Below, piece by piece: positions 13,601-16,481 of a stretch of DNA of 16,481 nucleotides. A program made the position numbers and the translations under genes. Below the pieces are notes generated by a model that was not told where the DNA came from, made no database searches, and saw only the letters and a list, made by a program, of their open reading frames with translations. How positions within the stretch are numbered: the first letter of the stretch is position 1; each line of letters begins with the position of its first letter. The DNA is from Pseudomonadota bacterium (lineage in GTDB: Bacteria > Pseudomonadota > Alphaproteobacteria > Rhizobiales > Xanthobacteraceae): NCBI GenBank assembly GCA_021823875.1, contig JAKAMD010000029.1, positions 1 to 16,481 of the forward strand, read 5' to 3'.

Positions 13601-14551
13601 CTACGCCGCCCAGCGGCTCAGGTCGAAATGCTCGATGTATCGCGCGCTGATCGCCGACACCGGCAGCACGATCAGCACATCGGTAGTGCCAAATTCGTAA
13701 TCGATCACCGCGCCGTCGCCGATATAGGCCCCGAGCCGCAGATAGCCTTTGACCAGCGGCGGCAGCACGCGTAGCGCCGCTTTCGGCTCGATCGACTCCT
13801 TCGACATGCGGTTCATCTCGACATAGCGTTCGGGCAGCGCGCGCGCGCGCCATTCCTCCGGCGCCCGTGCATAGTGGTGCAGGAATGACAGCGGCAGCGC
13901 GAGCTGCTTGGGCTCGGTGCCATCGAGGCTGGCGCAGCCAATCATCACGTCGAGGCGGTTCTGCAGCACGTAAGACCAGATGCCGTGCCACAGCAACTCG
14001 ACCGTGCGCTTGTTGCGATAGGGCGGCAGCACGCAGGAGCGGCCGAGCTCGAGGAATTGCAGATTGCCGTGGCGCGCAATCAGTCCGCCGATGTCGAACT
14101 CGCCGGCGGTGTAGAAGCCGCCATAATCCTCGGCCAGCGACTGGCGCAGCAGCCGGTAGGTGCCGACCACCGCCGGCCGGCCGGGGTGCGTGTCACGCGC
14201 GCCATGGTCGATGACCAGCAGGTGATCGCAGATCGCGTCATAGGCATCGACGTCGCGGCGGGCGAACATCCGGCCCGGGTTCGGGATGGCCGAGCCCTCC
14301 TGATAGAACACGCGGTAGCGCAGCTTCTGGGCCTGGCGCACCTCGGCCGCGGTCTGCGCCAGCCGGACTTCCAGCGACCCGACCCGCCCGAGCGTCTGCG
14401 ACGGCCGGTGGGCGCGCGCGGCGAAGGCCTGCAAGCCGCCATAGGCCTGCAGCGAGGACAGGAGGCCGGGCACGCCAGTGGTAGAGGGCGGAACCGAGCG
14501 AAATCGTTCGAAAAGGCGGCGTGATGGGGGCAAGGGAGCGCGACTTGCCAT
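13601..14551 (-). CDS. olsB: Ornithine lipid N-acyltransferase-like protein (OlsB family)
   Basis: A 316-residue GNAT-fold acyltransferase of the OlsB/PlsC-partner type. OlsB moves a 3-hydroxyacyl chain from acyl carrier protein to the alpha-amino group of ornithine, making lyso-ornithine lipid for the outer membrane. Recognised parts are LEVRLAQTAAEVRQAQKLRYRVFYQE (about 60-85), the substrate region RRDVDAYDAICDHLLVID, VGTYRLLRQ and the core FLELGRSCVLPPYRNKRTVELLWHGIW. The first ~55 residues are variable. The ATG at 14551 has AAAGGA 9 bases upstream. The partner acyltransferase olsA is not in the window. A GNAT protein acting on another amine cannot be excluded. A PHO-box-like repeat lies 113 bp upstream. 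Confidence 0.82.
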   Translation of the reverse strand: MASRAPLPPSRRLFERFRSVPPSTTGVPGLLSSLQAYGGLQAFAARAHRPSQTLGRVGSLEVRLAQTAAEVRQAQKLRYRVFYQEGSAIPNPGRMFARRDVDAYDAICDHLLVIDHGARDTHPGRPAVVGTYRLLRQSLAEDYGGFYTAGEFDIGGLIARHGNLQFLELGRSCVLPPYRNKRTVELLWHGIWSYVLQNRLDVMIGCASLDGTEPKQLALPLSFLHHYARAPEEWRARALPERYVEMNRMSKESIEPKAALRVLPPLVKGYLRLGAYIGDGAVIDYEFGTTDVLIVLPVSAISARYIEHFDLSRWAA

Positions 14552-14663
14552 GAGATCGGGTCCTTTGACAGCGCCAACCTGGTGAAAACATCCGAAAGGC
14601 GAACGTCAGCCGAATCGGTGAACGCCGGCCAGCAGCCCCCGTACATCACGGGCTCGATACGGA

Positions 14664-14685
14664 ATTATGACAATGATTATGACAA
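14664..14685 (-). promoter_or_regulatory. Direct repeat resembling a PHO box upstream of olsB
   Basis: On the minus strand TTGTCATAAT occurs twice (14685-14676 and 14673-14664) with 2 bases between, a period of 12 bp. PhoB binds paired CTGTCAT elements with a period of 11, so the resemblance is strong in sequence but off by 1 bp. The second repeat contains CATAAT, a possible -10 box. The site lies between the kinase stop and olsB. Confidence 0.4.
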
Positions 14686-14700
14686 GCCCAAGGTGGCTGC

Positions 14701-16481
14701 TCAAGCCGCCAGCGAAGCGGTGGCCGGCGGTGCAACTCCGGCGAGTTCCTCGCTCAGGCGTTCGCGGTCGAGTGGTTTGACCAGAAGCCCGTTCATCCCG
14801 GCGGCAAGGCAGGCGGTGCGGTCCTCGGCGGAAGCATTGGCCGTGAGCGCCACGATGCGCACCGGTTTCGCGTTATGGTCGGCCTCGACGGCGCGGATGC
14901 GGCGTGCCGCCTCCAGGCCGTCCATGCCCGGCATCTGCACGTCCATCAGAACGAGGTCATAGGGTGCGCCGGCGGTCTGTGCGGCCTGCCAGGATTCGAC
15001 CGCCGCTTCGCCATTGGTGGCGACGCTCGCGCGATGGCCGAGCCTGGTCAGCAGGGCGCGCGCCAGCAGCGCGTTGATTTCATTGTCCTCGACCACGAGG
15101 ATCGACAATGCCTTGCCGAGCGCTGCGGTGGCCGCGTTTTTGTCCTGCTCGGCGGAGGCATCCGCGCTCGGCTCGAAAGTATCCTCGGCGGCGAAGCGCG
15201 CGGCGAGCGAGATCGCCCGCACCGGTTTCACCAGATAACCGGTGAAGCCATGCTCCTTGAGCGACGACAGTTCCTGACGATCGGCCGGCGCGATCAGCAC
15301 GATGCGCCGCGTGTCCTTCAGTTTTCTGAAATCGGCATTGGCGACCATGGCCGGCATCAGCGCGTAGTCGACCAGTACGGCATTCCAGGCACGCTCCGGC
15401 ATCAGCGCGAATGCGATCGCTTCGTCGGTCACCGCGCAGGTGCGCGCGCCCCAGCGGCCGAGCCGGCGTGCCAGCAGCGAGGCTTCCACTTCCGCCGCCG
15501 AGACGATCAAGATCGAATGGCCGGTCAGATCGGGTGCCACGAATGGTGCCGGCGCATTCTCATCGAGCGCCGCCGCCAAAGGCAGCGTGACCGTGAAGGT
15601 GGTGCCGACGCCGGGCGCGCTTTCGAGCGCGATCGCGCCGTCCATGCGCTCAACGATGCGCTTGGAAATGGCGAGCCCCAGGCCAGTGCCGCCGAATTTG
15701 CGTCCGCGCGAACTGTCGGCTTGTTCGAAATCGCGGAAGATGCGGGCTTGGTCCTCGCCCTTGATGCCGATGCCGGTATCGCGCACCTGGATCTGTACTT
15801 CGCCATGCTCATCACTCGGCTCGACAATGACCGCGACGCCGCCCTTTTCGGTGAACTTGATGGCATTGCCGGCGAGATTGAGCAGCACCTGGCGCAGCCG
15901 CGCGGCATCGCCGACCACCATGGCCGGCAGGCGCTCGTCGACGAAGCTCGCGATCTCGATGCCTTTGGTTTGCGCGCGGGTGCTGAGCAGTTCGATCGTC
16001 TCCTCAACCAGCGGAGCCAGCGCGAAGGGGCGGCTTTCCAGATCGAGCTTGCCGGCCTCGATCTTGGAGAAGTCGAGGATCTCCTCGATCAGCGACAACA
16101 GCGTTTCGCCCGAGGTCTTGGCGGCCTTGGCATAGGTGCGCTGTTCGGCGGTAAGCGGCGTGTCGAGCAGCAGGTCGGCCATGCCGAGCATGCCGTTGAG
16201 CGGCGTGCGGATTTCGTGGCTGACGGTGGCCAGGAAGCGCGACTTGGCGCGATTGGCGGCTTCCGCCTGATCGCGCGCCACCGCGCGTGCGCGCTCGGCT
16301 TCGGCACGGTCGGTGACGTCGCGGCCGACGCTCTGGACTTCGTTGCCGGATTCGGTGCGCACCGCCACTTCGCGCCAGGCGATCCAGCGCGCGGAAGCAG
16401 AGCTGGCGATCTTCTGGTCGTGCAGGCGGGTACCATCGGCCATCACTGTGACCTCACCCTGCTGGAGCAGCGGCAGATCGA
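14701..16481 (-). CDS. Hybrid sensor histidine kinase with two receiver domains (5' end outside window)
   Basis: The frame stays open to the right edge, so the N-terminus is missing; at least 592 residues are visible, numbered here from the GTG at 16446. A PAS-type segment with GRDVTDRAEAER ends near 52. HisKA follows with phosphoacceptor H77 in FLATVSHEIRTPLNGM. The ATPase domain has N194 (NLAGNAIKF), D223 (RDTGIGI) and GGTGLGLAI (252-260). Receiver 1 (about 310-422) keeps D360 and K407 but has SAAE where the acidic pair should be. Receiver 2 (about 446-570) is canonical: E453/D454, D502 in LMDVQMPGMDG and K557. There is no transmembrane segment in the visible part. No cognate regulator gene is nearby; olsB follows 149 bp downstream. 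Confidence 0.93.
   Translation of the reverse strand, partial: DLPLLQQGEVTVMADGTRLHDQKIASSASARWIAWREVAVRTESGNEVQSVGRDVTDRAEAERARAVARDQAEAANRAKSRFLATVSHEIRTPLNGMLGMADLLLDTPLTAEQRTYAKAAKTSGETLLSLIEEILDFSKIEAGKLDLESRPFALAPLVEETIELLSTRAQTKGIEIASFVDERLPAMVVGDAARLRQVLLNLAGNAIKFTEKGGVAVIVEPSDEHGEVQIQVRDTGIGIKGEDQARIFRDFEQADSSRGRKFGGTGLGLAISKRIVERMDGAIALESAPGVGTTFTVTLPLAAALDENAPAPFVAPDLTGHSILIVSAAEVEASLLARRLGRWGARTCAVTDEAIAFALMPERAWNAVLVDYALMPAMVANADFRKLKDTRRIVLIAPADRQELSSLKEHGFTGYLVKPVRAISLAARFAAEDTFEPSADASAEQDKNAATAALGKALSILVVEDNEINALLARALLTRLGHRASVATNGEAAVESWQAAQTAGAPYDLVLMDVQMPGMDGLEAARRIRAVEADHNAKPVRIVALTANASAEDRTACLAAGMNGLLVKPLDRERLSEELAGVAPPATASLAA

Noticed and set aside
1..16481. CRISPR array, tRNA or rRNA genes
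   Set aside because: No regularly spaced repeat series, tRNA-like cloverleaf or rRNA core sequence was noticed on either strand by eye.

Overview
The window looks like chromosomal housekeeping DNA from a GC-rich alphaproteobacterium, most likely of the Hyphomicrobiales (Bradyrhizobium/Rhodopseudomonas/Xanthobacteraceae side). The pointers are a Tim44-like TimA protein, an HslV with a short N-terminal propeptide, SecB, an OlsB-type ornithine acyltransferase, and the gene order hslU-hslV / hisB-DUF2628-hisH-hisA-hisF-hisE-coaA. The assignment rests on protein families and gene order read by eye; no database search was possible.

Layout. Positions 14-715 carry dnaQ (+), facing secB (-) and fxsA (-) across a strong hairpin at 780-808. 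A divergent block (+) follows: timA (Tim44-like), mltA (lytic transglycosylase) and an Smr-domain gene, packed with gaps of 4-7 bp. Positions 4688-6663 are the least ordinary part. They hold a 442-residue protein on the minus strand that joins a HigA-like HTH to a dCTP deaminase/dUTPase-like domain and an unrecognised C-terminal region. Its 3' end overlaps a near-consensus promoter built on tandem repeats, followed by a possible 72-codon ORF, and the flanks are AT-rich. Next come hslVU (-) and, divergently, the histidine cluster with coaA (+). The right end has olsB (-) behind a large hybrid histidine kinase (-) that runs off the window.

How the genes work together. HisB, HisH, HisA, HisF and HisE supply the middle steps of histidine synthesis; HisH/HisF form the amidotransferase-cyclase. 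hisH-hisA overlap by 4 bp and hisA-hisF are 3 bp apart, so they are probably translationally coupled. HslVU is a two-component protease. TimA, MltA, FxsA and SecB all act at the envelope. A dispersed palindromic repeat of about 110 bp occurs in the hisB-DUF2628 gap and the coaA/olsB gap, with a shortened 40-bp copy in the hisF-hisE gap.

The best candidate for something new is the HTH-Dcd fusion. The position of the deaminase glutamate appears to be Cys while the Asp and Arg positions are kept, which suggests a nucleotide-sensing repressor or altered enzyme rather than an ordinary Dcd. A second item is a pair of 10-bp direct repeats upstream of olsB that resembles a PHO box with 1 bp of extra spacing.
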